A stretch of DNA of 64,000 nt from BOG-1155 sp963717985 (GTDB lineage: Bacteria; Desulfobacterota; Syntrophorhabdia; Syntrophorhabdales; WCHB1-27), in NCBI GenBank assembly GCA_963717985.1, contig CAVQYC010000002.1:434001-498000 (forward strand). Direction: 5' to 3'. The translations under genes were made by a program, and so were the position numbers. The notes below the pieces were generated by a model that was given only the letters and a program-made list of their open reading frames with translations, was not told the origin of the DNA and made no database searches. This document shows, one piece after another, positions 22,388 through 30,236 of the stretch; within the stretch, counting starts at the first letter, position 1, and the number at the start of each line of letters is the position of its first letter.

Positions 22388-22551
22388 GGGGCGTCTTACA
22401 CATTTGACATGAATTAGGATTTTCGAAGGACTATAGTTATTATGCCTAACCCATCAATCCACCTGACCTCTATTCCGCTGGTGCTCCATGAGAGAGAGAA
22501 CGGGCTTGAGAAAATCCCATTGAGTGGACTATGATATACAGAAGGTGATAT

Positions 22552-22752
22552 ATGAAGATTGAAATCGAAAGAGAAGAGGACGGCCGCTGGATCGCGGAAA
22601 TCCCGGAGCTACCCGGTGTCATGGTCTATGGAGCTACCCGGAACCAGGCTATTGCAAAGGCCGAAGCCTTGGCCCTGCGGGTCATGGCGGACAGGCTTGA
22701 GCATGAGGAAGAAATCCCGGAGCTTAAGGAAGTTTTCGCAATCTCAGCATGA
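22552..22752 (+). CDS. hicB: HicB family antitoxin
   Basis: 66 residues with the partial RNase H fold of HicB: MKIEIEREEDGRWIAEIPEL, PGVMVYGATRNQAI and a C-terminal helix. HicB binds and blocks HicA. There is no separate DNA-binding domain, so repression would depend on the complex. The gene is preceded by a GATATACAGAAG half-operator (22533) like those at 20921. It overlaps hicA by four bases (ATGA), with the antitoxin first. Confidence 0.82.
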   Translation: MKIEIEREEDGRWIAEIPELPGVMVYGATRNQAIAKAEALALRVMADRLEHEEEIPELKEVFAISA

Positions 22753-22964
22753 GCCGGTGGCCCTCAACACGAGCACAGCATGTGCTTGCTGCCTTGCTCC
22801 ACATCGGTTGGACCATCAAGCGGCAGCACGGCACTTCTCATCGTGTCCTGACCCGTCCCGGTTGGCCTGACTACGTCTTTGCATTTCATGACGGAGAAGA
22901 GATAGGCCCGAAGATGCTCGCCCGGATCGCCAAACATACGGGCCTTGCCCCAAAAGACCTGTGA
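22749..22964 (+). CDS. hicA: HicA family mRNA interferase toxin
   Basis: 71 residues with the HicA double-stranded-RNA-binding-like fold: a helix ending LHIGWTIKRQHGTSHRVL, which holds the catalytic His, then a strand (DYVFAFHDG) and the closing helix (KMLARIAKHTGLAPKDL). HicA cuts mRNA and tmRNA when free of HicB. It is translationally coupled to hicB. The module probably stabilises element 2. Confidence 0.82.
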   Translation: MSRWPSTRAQHVLAALLHIGWTIKRQHGTSHRVLTRPGWPDYVFAFHDGEEIGPKMLARIAKHTGLAPKDL

Positions 22965-23032
22965 CACTTTGAGAGAACACCCCGAACACTTCGCCGGCTA
23001 ACTGATAGATCGAATCAATGGAAAAAAATATC

Positions 23033-23079
23033 TTGACAAAATATGCCGTCTCACTGTACCATTACCACGTGTCACACGT
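23033..23079 (+). promoter_or_regulatory. Promoter with palindromic operator before the ribbon-helix-helix gene
   Basis: TTGACA lies near 23034, with TACCAT about 18 bases on, followed by the perfect palindrome ACGTGT-C-ACACGT at 23067-23079 near the expected transcription start. Autorepression by the next gene product is likely. Confidence 0.5.
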
Positions 23080-23102
23080 ATTCTATATAGAGGGGGTGGA
23101 AG

Positions 23103-23396
23103 ATGAAGAAGAAGCTTACACTGACGATTGATAGCGACGTGTACGACGGCTTGGAAGACCTTCCAAGAAAGGTATCGGTATCCGAATTCGTCAACTTTAT
23201 GCTGAAGGCGTACATCGAGGTGTTCAAAAAGGGGGGCCTACCGAGCGACGAACAGCTTGACGAAGTTGTGGAAAAGATGGGCGGGGAGGAATTCAGGGAG
23301 AGGTTGAGGCACACGTTCCCTTCCTTGAATGCAGTGGCGCATATGATAAAGAACGCCATGGAAGAGGACGAGGGTAAGGGAGAGGCTACGCCATAA
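23103..23396 (+). CDS. CopG-like ribbon-helix-helix protein (97 aa)
   Basis: It starts KKKLTLTIDSDVYDGLEDL, a ribbon-helix-helix strand and helix, then VSVSEFVNFMLKAYIEVF as the second helix and an acidic C-terminal extension (EEDEGKGEATP). RHH dimers bind short palindromes; one is present 24 bases upstream. GGGGGTG precedes the ATG. It is probably the copy-number or excision regulator of element 2, as it heads the xis-int operon. Confidence 0.7.
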   Translation: MKKKLTLTIDSDVYDGLEDLPRKVSVSEFVNFMLKAYIEVFKKGGLPSDEQLDEVVEKMGGEEFRERLRHTFPSLNAVAHMIKNAMEEDEGKGEATP

Positions 23397-23427
23397 AGTA
23401 AGGTTGCAGAAGGTAGGGGGTGCATCC

Positions 23428-23604
23428 GTGGCAAGTAGGCTGTTGTGCTACAAGGACTTGTCGGAAAGGTGGCAGGTGCCGGTGACGACCCTGCGGGTGT
23501 GGGTGATGGAAAAGAGGCTCAAGCCCGTAAAGCTCGGGCGTCTCGTTCGGTTCCCCGAAAGCTATGTGGCGGAACTGGAAACGAAAGGGCTGGTGGCGCG
23601 ATGA
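23428..23604 (+). CDS. xis: Excisionase-like MerR-type helix-turn-helix protein
   Basis: 58 residues from a GTG at 23428 with GGTAGGGGG upstream. LCYKDLSERWQVPVTTLRVW and the wing RLKPVKLGRLVRFPESYV match the small excisionase (HTH_17) family. It overlaps the integrase by four bases (ATGA). Such proteins bend DNA at the attachment site and steer the integrase to excision. Confidence 0.78.
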   Translation: MASRLLCYKDLSERWQVPVTTLRVWVMEKRLKPVKLGRLVRFPESYVAELETKGLVAR

Positions 23605-24692
23605 TCGTGGAAAAATGGAGCGCGTCGCTAAAATGCAAGGTTTATTATGTCCGCCTCAGAGACGAAACCGGCCATAGAAAACTTTACCCTGAAAAGCATA
23701 CCTCGAAAAAAGTAGCAGAGCAGTATCAGCGAAAGCTGGCGGGGGAAATTCAAGAAAGGAAGATGTTCCCGAATCAATTTCCGAAGAGGATAAAATTCCC
23801 TGATTTCGTTACGGGTGAATACCTCAAGAAACACGCCTCCAAGAAAAGAAAAATGACCTATCAGCAATACGAGAGCATCGCGGGGAAGCTCGTCAGGCAT
23901 TTCGGCGATATCTACCTTGACGAGATGACGCTGTACAAGGCAGAAAGCTACCAAAGCGAGCGTCTTCATCAAGTGGGCGTCTGCATGGTAAACCGGGAAG
24001 TGATCGTACTCAAGGGGATGTGCACGAAGGGCGTTGATTGGGGATTTCTGCTGAAAAACCCGATCAAGGGCATCAAGCTTGGCAAGGAAAAGCCAAGACC
24101 GCGATTCCTTAATGAAGAAGAGCAGGCGAGATTGATAGAGGCTTGCGGCCGGGCGCAACATGCGTTTTACCTCAAGGATATGGTCGTTCTCGATCTCCAC
24201 ACCGGCTTGAGAAAAGAAGAGTTGCTTCAGCTTAAGCGTGAAGACGTGCTGGTCGACGGAAAAAAGCTGAAGGTGGAAGACGGCAAGGGTGGAAAGAGAC
24301 GGTACGTGCCTTTGAATGACACGGCCAGGGCGGTCCTTGAGAGGCTTCTTGCCAGGAAGGGGAGCGACTACCTGTTTCACGATAAGAACGGCAAGCCTTT
24401 CAAGGATATCAAAAAGTCGTTTATTCCGGCCGTGGAAAGGGCAGGATTGAAAGACGTGGTGCTCAAGGATTTAAGGCGGACGTTCGGCACGATGTGTGCC
24501 CTTCGGGGGGTGCCTCCAAAGACATTACAAAACTGGATGGGTCACGAGTCGATCACGACAACGATGAAATATTACGTGATCGCCCCCGAGGAGTACGAGC
24601 AGGAACAGATAAAGAGGCTGGACGGTATGAGTGGTCAGTGGCCACCTATAGGGACACTCACCACAACTGAGGATAGGGAAAATGGTCGGTAA
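23601..24692 (+). CDS. int: Tyrosine recombinase (integrase) of element 2
   Basis: 363 residues from the ATG overlapping the excisionase stop. It has an N-terminal arm-binding region, a core-binding domain (about 60-165) and a catalytic domain with TGLRKEELLQL (Arg I), KDLRRTFGT (Arg II; the usual His before it is Lys) and MGHESITTTMKYYV (His, Tyr). Its stop lies 17 bases from the tRNA end. Its 3' end holds one copy of the 17-base arm-like repeat. The remnant at 7700 derives from a relative. Integration into tRNA-Thr is inferred from position. Confidence 0.92.
   Translation: MIVEKWSASLKCKVYYVRLRDETGHRKLYPEKHTSKKVAEQYQRKLAGEIQERKMFPNQFPKRIKFPDFVTGEYLKKHASKKRKMTYQQYESIAGKLVRHFGDIYLDEMTLYKAESYQSERLHQVGVCMVNREVIVLKGMCTKGVDWGFLLKNPIKGIKLGKEKPRPRFLNEEEQARLIEACGRAQHAFYLKDMVVLDLHTGLRKEELLQLKREDVLVDGKKLKVEDGKGGKRRYVPLNDTARAVLERLLARKGSDYLFHDKNGKPFKDIKKSFIPAVERAGLKDVVLKDLRRTFGTMCALRGVPPKTLQNWMGHESITTTMKYYVIAPEEYEQEQIKRLDGMSGQWPPIGTLTTTEDRENGR
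24641..24657. promoter_or_regulatory. Putative integrase arm-type site, right end of element 2
   Basis: GCCACCTATAGGGACAC, identical to 19575-19591, lies within the integrase 3' end about 50 bases from the tRNA attachment sequence. Confidence 0.45.
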
Positions 24693-24709
24693 GTTATTGA
24701 AATTATTAA

Positions 24710-24781
24710 AGCCGACGCGGGGATTTGAACCCCGGACCTAGTGATTACGAATCACTTGCTCTACCACTGAGCTACGTCGGC
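24710..24781 (-). tRNA. tRNA-Thr (anticodon CGT)
   Basis: 72 nt on the minus strand. The acceptor GCCGACG pairs with CGTCGGC, discriminator T. The D arm is GCTC...GAGC, the anticodon stem AGTGA/TCACT carries loop TTCGTAA (anticodon CGT, codon ACG), and the T arm is GGGGTTCAAATCCCC. No CCA is encoded. Its 3' part is the attachment core used repeatedly: partial copies lie at 19402 and 7822. Integration rebuilt an intact gene each time. Confidence 0.95.
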
Positions 24782-24863
24782 ATTCGTGACTCAAGCCTCT
24801 TGGGGCAGTTGCGCGACTCCCTATTATACAAGTTTTCCTTTGTCTTTTTCCAGTTTTTCTTTC

Positions 24864-27578
24864 TCAGCTTTCCTCTTTGCTCGCCCTTAGCCCCTGGTAT
24901 TGTTCCTTGTCCGCGTTGAGCACCTCCCTGACCTTATAGAGGAGCTGCCTAGGCGTGAGGGGCTTGGAGACGTAATCCACTGCGCCTTTGAGGATGCCTT
25001 TTTCCAAGACCACGTCATTGGTATATCCGCTCATGAAAAGGACCTTTATATCCTTTTTCACGGCCCTGATTTCCTGATACGCCTCCCTTCCGTTCATGAC
25101 GGGCATGACGACATCGAAAACGAGGAGATCTATCCTGTCCCCATGAGTCCTGAACTTCTCGACTGCGTCTGCTCCGTCCGTCGCCTCTATCACGGTGTAT
25201 CCCAACAGTCCAAGTATATCGGAGGCCATTTTGCGAATGTCGTCATTGTCCTCCGCGAAAAGAATAGTCTCGGTGCCGCCGGGCACGTCGGAGGGAACCG
25301 GTTGTGTATCCGTGGCCCTGGCTCTTACTACCGGCAGGTATATGCGGAAGGTTGTGCCTATACCATCCTCGCTGTAAACGGTTATATACCCGCCGTGCTG
25401 CTTCACGATGCCGTACACAATGGAAAGGCCGAGACCTGTCCCTTTTCCCACTTCCTTCGTTGTGAAGAAGGGCTCGAAGATCTTTTCTCTTGTCTTCCCG
25501 TTCATGCCTGTGCCGGTATCTGTCATGGAGATGAGGGCGTACTCCCCGGGCTCACCGTATCCATGGAATCTGATGAAGTTTTTGTCGATCCGCGTGCGCG
25601 TCGTTTCTATTTTAAGGACCCCTCCATTTGGCATGGCATCGCGCGCGTTTGTCGCCAGGTTCATGAGCACCTGGCCGACCTGCGTCATATCCGCCAAAAC
25701 GATGACGTCCTCACCGAGGGTAATCACAACCTCCATGTCTTCAGGCAGGAGTCGCTGAAAAAGCGTCGAAGCATCCTTGACGAGGGTGCTAACCGAGTGG
25801 GATTTGAGCTCCATCGCCTGCTTTCTGCCGAAGGTGAGAAGACTTTGAGTAAGACCGGCTGCCTTCCCCGTGGAAACGAGTATGTGGTCCACATAGACCC
25901 TGAGCGGGTCATCCGCATGCATCTTCATCTGCAGGAGGTTACCGTAGCCCATGAGCGTCGTCAGGATATTGTTGAAGTCGTGGGCGACTCCGGCCGCAAG
26001 CGCGCCTATGGCCTCCATCTTCTGGGCCTGGAGGAGCTGGGATTCGAGACTTTTTCGCCCGGTGATATCCCTGAGATAGGCTAGGGTCACCGATTCGCCG
26101 CGGTACGTGGTCTCCGTCGCTGACACCTCAATGAACACCACGTCGCCGTTCGTCCTCGCGCCCTTGAACTCATACGAGTCGGGCGCCTCCTCGCTCCGCT
26201 GCCTGCGTGTGTTGTTGATCTCGACGACCCTCTCGCGGTCATCCTCGTGCACTGTAATACCCACCGATCGACCAAGGACCTCTTTGGCGCTATTGAAGCC
26301 GAAAATCTGAAGGTATTTCCTGTTGACATAGAGATGTTTTTGGTTCTTTAAGATGGCAATACCGTCGTTAGAGCTTTCTATCGCAGTCCTGTAACGTTCT
26401 TCCGATTCCCGCAGCTCTTTTTCAGCGCGCTTGAGTTCTGTGAGGTCCCTTATCGATTCGATGGCGCCGATGATATTCCCGTCGCCGTCAAAGAGCGGGG
26501 ATGCCTTTACCGACAGGTATGATCCCGCCCCCGGCGAGCCCGGGGGCGTGTGGACTTCTGCGAAGAACGAGTCTCCCTCTTTGCGGACGGACTCAAGATA
26601 TTTCGTGATGTCTTCGTCGTTCCGGAATATCAGATCGATAACGAGCGGCCGGCGTTCTCCGCAGACGGGAACAGCATAGGCGTAGTCGCCCTTTCCGAGC
26701 ATATCTTCCTTTCTGACGCCCGTCATCCTTTCCATAGCCTTATTCCATGCGATCACTTTCCGCTGGTTGTCGATGACCAGGGTCGCGTCAGGAAGGAACT
26801 CGATGATGTCAAGGACCTGCCGGTGGGCCGCGCGCAGCGCCTCCTCCGCCTGCTTACGCTCGGTGATGTCACTGCCTGTGCCCTCATAATAAAGGACCTT
26901 CCCCTCAGGGTCGCGGACAACACGGGCGTTGATGGAAAACCAGACCCTGGATCCGTCTTTTCGGTAAAACTGTGCTTCATACTGCTCGGCAAAGCCATTT
27001 GTCTCAATGAGTTCCCTGAACCTCTTGCGGTCTTCGGGGTCGACATACAAGCGGTTCGGGATGTCGGTAACTGCCGCCAACAATTCTTGAGGGGATTCGT
27101 AACCTGCTATCCGGGCAAAGGCAGGGTTTGCGCTCAAGAAGTACCCTTCGGGCGTGCTCTGGAATATCCCCTCAACGGCGTGCTCGAAGATGTTCCGGTA
27201 TTTTTCCTCGCTATGCCGGAGCGCCTCCTCTGCCAGGGCGGCACGAGACTCCCTTTGTTCCAGTCTTGCCGCCATCGTGTCAAAAGCTTTTGTCACCTGC
27301 CCCAGCTCATCGCGCCAGTGGGCCAGACCGGTGCGCGCCGTGAGGTCGCCCCGCCCCAGTCGTCGTGAGGCATCCGTGAGCGCATTCAGTCTTTTCACGA
27401 TGAGACTTCCCCCGAGAAACCACGCCGACACCATCGCGAGACCCATGGCAGAGCAGAGGAAAACCAGGTTTCGGAGTTCCATCCCGGAGTAGAGGATAAA
27501 CCCGAGAGCGGGTAAGACGGATACCAAAACGAGCAGAAGCAGATGGGTCCTGATGGATTTGACGGAGATGACGCTCAC
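24864..27578 (-). CDS. Hybrid sensor histidine kinase with HAMP, three PAS domains and a C-terminal receiver
   Basis: 904 residues from a GTG at 27578 with GGGAGG 6 bases upstream; a TTG at 27599 is possible. Two membrane helices (about 8-60) are followed by HAMP (about 65-118), three PAS/PAC units (roughly 130-245, 255-375 and 390-510), the phosphoacceptor helix with His in GVAHDFNNIL, and an ATPase domain (MNLATNARDAM, TDTGTGMNG, GKGTGLGLSIVYG). The receiver has Asp in LLVFDVVMPVMNG. The DFNN-type H-box and receiver mark a soluble-signal hybrid kinase acting through phosphorelay. No cognate regulator lies beside it. Confidence 0.9.
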   Translation of the reverse strand: MSVISVKSIRTHLLLLVLVSVLPALGFILYSGMELRNLVFLCSAMGLAMVSAWFLGGSLIVKRLNALTDASRRLGRGDLTARTGLAHWRDELGQVTKAFDTMAARLEQRESRAALAEEALRHSEEKYRNIFEHAVEGIFQSTPEGYFLSANPAFARIAGYESPQELLAAVTDIPNRLYVDPEDRKRFRELIETNGFAEQYEAQFYRKDGSRVWFSINARVVRDPEGKVLYYEGTGSDITERKQAEEALRAAHRQVLDIIEFLPDATLVIDNQRKVIAWNKAMERMTGVRKEDMLGKGDYAYAVPVCGERRPLVIDLIFRNDEDITKYLESVRKEGDSFFAEVHTPPGSPGAGSYLSVKASPLFDGDGNIIGAIESIRDLTELKRAEKELRESEERYRTAIESSNDGIAILKNQKHLYVNRKYLQIFGFNSAKEVLGRSVGITVHEDDRERVVEINNTRRQRSEEAPDSYEFKGARTNGDVVFIEVSATETTYRGESVTLAYLRDITGRKSLESQLLQAQKMEAIGALAAGVAHDFNNILTTLMGYGNLLQMKMHADDPLRVYVDHILVSTGKAAGLTQSLLTFGRKQAMELKSHSVSTLVKDASTLFQRLLPEDMEVVITLGEDVIVLADMTQVGQVLMNLATNARDAMPNGGVLKIETTRTRIDKNFIRFHGYGEPGEYALISMTDTGTGMNGKTREKIFEPFFTTKEVGKGTGLGLSIVYGIVKQHGGYITVYSEDGIGTTFRIYLPVVRARATDTQPVPSDVPGGTETILFAEDNDDIRKMASDILGLLGYTVIEATDGADAVEKFRTHGDRIDLLVFDVVMPVMNGREAYQEIRAVKKDIKVLFMSGYTNDVVLEKGILKGAVDYVSKPLTPRQLLYKVREVLNADKEQYQGLRASKEES

Positions 27579-27657
27579 TTGGACCTCCCGACTAAGCAAT
27601 TCCGACCATTTAGACTCTCATATTCGGACTCGCGGTGCAAGCTTAATAATTAGGTTA

Positions 27658-27690
27658 ATAATAGGTGCTATAAGTCTGTAGGACCTATTA
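27658..27690. repeat. AGGACCTAT-type palindromic repeat, copy 1
   Basis: TAATAGGT (27658-27665) pairs with ACCTATTA (27683-27690) around TATAAGTCTGTAGG. It shares the core of the repeats at 46543, 55943 and 63181. Confidence 0.55.
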
Positions 27691-27808
27691 GTAGAAGACT
27701 TCACAATGCGCTTCCCTTATGGTAGCCTAACAGATGCAACGGCCGCACCCGGGTGCGCCGGTTGTTGTAAAACAATGCATCAGATCGATTATCCGACAAA
27801 CGCCAAAA

Positions 27809-28453
27809 ATGAGAAAGCGACTGCGAGAGATATTCGAGAAACTCCTTACCGCATTCGGGCAGCGTCACTGGTGGCCCGGTGACTCCCCTCTAGAGATCAT
27901 GGTAGGGGCCGTCCTCACGCAAAATACGTCGTGGCGAAACGTGGAAAAGGCGATCGAGAACATGAAAGCGAAGGACCTTCTGGACATGGACGCCCTTCAC
28001 CTGATAGAGGAGGATCGCCTCGCCGATGTCATCCGGCCCGCGGGATTCTACCGGGTGAAATCGAAGCGCCTGAAAGCACTCATCACGGACGTCCACGTCC
28101 GGTACGGCGCATCTATCGAGCATATGCAGCAAGCGCCGACATGGCAGCTTCGGGATCAATTGCTGTCGGTAAAGGGGGTGGGCCCCGAGACCGCGGATAG
28201 CATACTGCTCTACGCGCTCAATCGCCCTGTTTTTGTGGTCGACGCCTATACGAAGCGGTTCCTGAAGAATCACGGCCTCTATGACGGCGACGATTATCAT
28301 GACGTCCAGAAGTTCTTTACGGACAATCTTCCGTGGGATACGTATATGTTCAACGAATTTCACGCGCTTCTTGTATGTCTTTGCCAGCGGCATTGTAAAA
28401 AGAGGCCCGATTGTCCGGCATGTCCCCTTGCAGACGAAGGCGTGCGCGCTTAA
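27809..28453 (+). CDS. HhH-GPD DNA glycosylase (endonuclease III superfamily, MagIII-like)
   Basis: 214 residues from the ATG at 27809; an earlier ATG at 27734 adds 25 residues not expected in the family. HWWPGDSPLEIMVGAVLTQN is followed by the helix-hairpin-helix VKGVGPETADSILLYAL and the catalytic Asp in VFVVDAYTKR. The Lys typical of bifunctional endonuclease III is Glu here, as in 3-methyladenine glycosylases of the MagIII type, so it should be a monofunctional base excision enzyme. Five C-terminal cysteines suggest a [4Fe-4S] cluster. No ribosome site is obvious. Confidence 0.85.
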   Translation: MRKRLREIFEKLLTAFGQRHWWPGDSPLEIMVGAVLTQNTSWRNVEKAIENMKAKDLLDMDALHLIEEDRLADVIRPAGFYRVKSKRLKALITDVHVRYGASIEHMQQAPTWQLRDQLLSVKGVGPETADSILLYALNRPVFVVDAYTKRFLKNHGLYDGDDYHDVQKFFTDNLPWDTYMFNEFHALLVCLCQRHCKKRPDCPACPLADEGVRA

Positions 28454-28554
28454 ATGAAGACGGGTCATCCGTCCCGTGGGCGATAAAGGTTTTCACACAC
28501 GGCATCTGCGGCAAGATAGGGGTTTGCAAGCAGACTCGGAACCTATATACTATT

Positions 28555-28980
28555 ATGATGCTAATATGCGTGGTAGACGGCCAGGGCGGGAAGATCGGAA
28601 GTATCATTATCGCAAAGCTTAAGGAGCGGTTGAAGGAAGACATAGAGGTGATCGCCCTTGGGACGAACTCCGCGGCTACCCAGAGCATGATGAAGGCAAG
28701 GGCCAACAGAGGGGCTTCGGGAGAGAATGCGATTGCCGTGACCGTCAGGAAGGCGGATATTATCATCGGCACCATGAACGTCCTCATGGCCAATTCCATG
28801 CTGGGGGAGTTGACCCCGCGGATGGCGCAGGCAATAACCGAATCGGCCGCGACTAAATACGTGCTTCCCGTTACACAGGAAAATGTGGTTGTGGTAGGCA
28901 AGGGTGAGTACTCGATCCCCCAAATGGTCGGCCTTCTGGTCGACATGATAGAGAAGGAGACAGGCAGATGTGTGAAGTAA
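28555..28980 (+). CDS. DUF3842 family protein
   Basis: 141 residues beginning MMLICVVDGQGGKIGS. The conserved Gly-rich N-terminal strand-loop (VVDGQGGKIG) looks like a nucleotide-binding start, followed by ALGTNSAATQSMMKARAN and GTMNVLMANSMLGELTP. The family is uncharacterised and occurs mainly in anaerobes. It overlaps the CooT-like gene by 13 bases, so the two products are probably linked in nickel or C1 metabolism; this is inferred from the partner only. Confidence 0.78.
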   Translation: MMLICVVDGQGGKIGSIIIAKLKERLKEDIEVIALGTNSAATQSMMKARANRGASGENAIAVTVRKADIIIGTMNVLMANSMLGELTPRMAQAITESAATKYVLPVTQENVVVVGKGEYSIPQMVGLLVDMIEKETGRCVK

Positions 28981-29171
28981 AGGTATTCAAGAGGGAAAAG
29001 GACGAAGAGATCCTGCTCCTCAGGGACGTCTACCTGATAGAGGAGGAAGCCGACGGACTGAGGTTCGAGACGATCTTCGGTGAACAGAAGGTGCTTGAAG
29101 CGGAGATCGAGTCGGTATCGCTATCGGAGAATAAGGTGGTGATCAGGGAGAAGGGGCAATCAGCGATATAG
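28968..29171 (+). CDS. CooT family nickel-binding protein
   Basis: 67 residues starting MCEVKVF, with LLLRDVYLIEEEADGLRFETIFGEQKVLEAEIESVSL. The invariant N-terminal Met-Cys-Glu and the small beta-barrel pattern match CooT, the nickel chaperone accessory to CO dehydrogenase. Cys2 is the expected nickel ligand. No CODH genes are in the window, so its client is unknown. It overlaps the DUF3842 gene. Confidence 0.75.
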   Translation: MCEVKVFKREKDEEILLLRDVYLIEEEADGLRFETIFGEQKVLEAEIESVSLSENKVVIREKGQSAI

Positions 29172-29207
29172 CCGGCACACGTTTTTGGGGCCCGGGAGTC
29201 ACAGCGC

Positions 29208-29795
29208 ATGTGGGAAAGTTTCCTGAAGTCCTTTATCCCCCTGTTTTTTGCCCTCGATGCCCTGGGTGTTCTCCCTCTCTATGCCCGTTTTTCCATAAAA
29301 CTCGATAAGGCAAAACGACACAGGGTACTCCGCGATTCCATAATCACCGCTTTTCTTGTCACCCTTGCCTTTATTATCTTCGGCAATAAGGTACTCCTCT
29401 ATCTGAATATATCGATTTACGATTTCCTGATTGCGGGAGGCGTCATTCTCTTTATTATCTCAACGAGGGATCTGGTGGGCGGCGGCCGGGACGACCTGGC
29501 CGGGCAGGAAGACCTTTTTGCAGTCGTGCCCCTCGGTGTACCTCTTCTCGCGGGCCCGGCGGTGCTCACGACATCCCTCATCATATTCAATTCTTTCGGC
29601 TTTTTTTATGTTCTCGTCTCCCTGCTGCTCAACCTGCTTATTGCGGGAATGATCTTCAAATATTCACTCACTATTCTCCGGTTTGTCAGCCGCAGGTGGG
29701 TAGAGGCGATATCGAAGGTATTTGTCCTGCTCCTCGCGAGTATTGCGATCATGTTCATCCGGACGGGCCTTCAGGGCTTGCACCCGCTGCGATAA
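29208..29795 (+). CDS. MarC family integral membrane protein
   Basis: 195 residues with six hydrophobic segments and family features: FFALDALGVLPLY near the start, ILFIISTRDL in the middle and VPLLAGPAVLTTSLI (conserved PLLAGPG-type motif). MarC/UPF0056 proteins are inner-membrane proteins of unsettled function; the old link to multiple antibiotic resistance is not supported. It stands alone behind the DUF3842-CooT pair. Confidence 0.87.
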   Translation: MWESFLKSFIPLFFALDALGVLPLYARFSIKLDKAKRHRVLRDSIITAFLVTLAFIIFGNKVLLYLNISIYDFLIAGGVILFIISTRDLVGGGRDDLAGQEDLFAVVPLGVPLLAGPAVLTTSLIIFNSFGFFYVLVSLLLNLLIAGMIFKYSLTILRFVSRRWVEAISKVFVLLLASIAIMFIRTGLQGLHPLR

Positions 29796-29967
29796 AAGGG
29801 CGGATCTCTTCAGCCTCTCATTTCAGCGCGGCTTTCCGGTCGTGCGCAACCGGAACGGGCGGGTCGGATGTCCGGGAGCCGGACAGCCCGGCAAGGGGGC
29901 CTTGCAAGATCTCGTTTGGCGGTTATATTTTGTGTATAAGGATTAAATTCTGGAGAGGAGGGGCGCC

Positions 29968-30147
29968 GTGGCTCAACTGGAAATGAATGACGAAGAGGCG
30001 AAAGTGCTCCGCAGCGTAATTGATAACTACGCCGCTCACCTTGAGATTGAGATCCATCGCACAGAAAGGCGGGATTTCAGGGAGGCCCTGGAAAAGCGGG
30101 AAAAGGTGCTCCACGACTTGATTCAACGGCTCAGTAAGAGCGTATGA
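29968..30147 (+). CDS. Small hypothetical protein (59 aa)
   Basis: AGGAGGGG (29956) precedes a GTG at 29968. The product begins MAQLEMNDEEAKVLRSVID and continues as a charged, helical chain with LEIEIHRTERRDF and EKREKVLHDLIQRL, a likely coiled-coil or helical hairpin. Codon use fits host genes and the ribosome site is strong. I do not recognise a family. Confidence 0.55.
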   Translation: MAQLEMNDEEAKVLRSVIDNYAAHLEIEIHRTERRDFREALEKREKVLHDLIQRLSKSV

Positions 30148-30236
30148 GCAGCGGAAGTTGGGGGCGGAAGCGCCCTGGCAAAAAGGGCTGACCGGGCGAA
30201 AAAGCATGGGTGGCACAGGCAAGTAATGGGCAACTC

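Larger units (their letters stand above)
19402..24752. mobile_element. Integrated element 2: small Rep/integrase element, candidate phage satellite
   Basis: 5.35 kb between attachment copy 2 and the intact tRNA-Thr. Gene order is HUH Rep, nuclease-like gene, unknown gene, HicB/HicA, ribbon-helix-helix protein, excisionase-like protein and integrase. No structural phage gene is present, but hairpin C near Rep resembles hairpins A and B of the neighbouring filamentous prophage. A 17-base sequence occurs near both ends (19575 and 24641). Confidence 0.75.
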
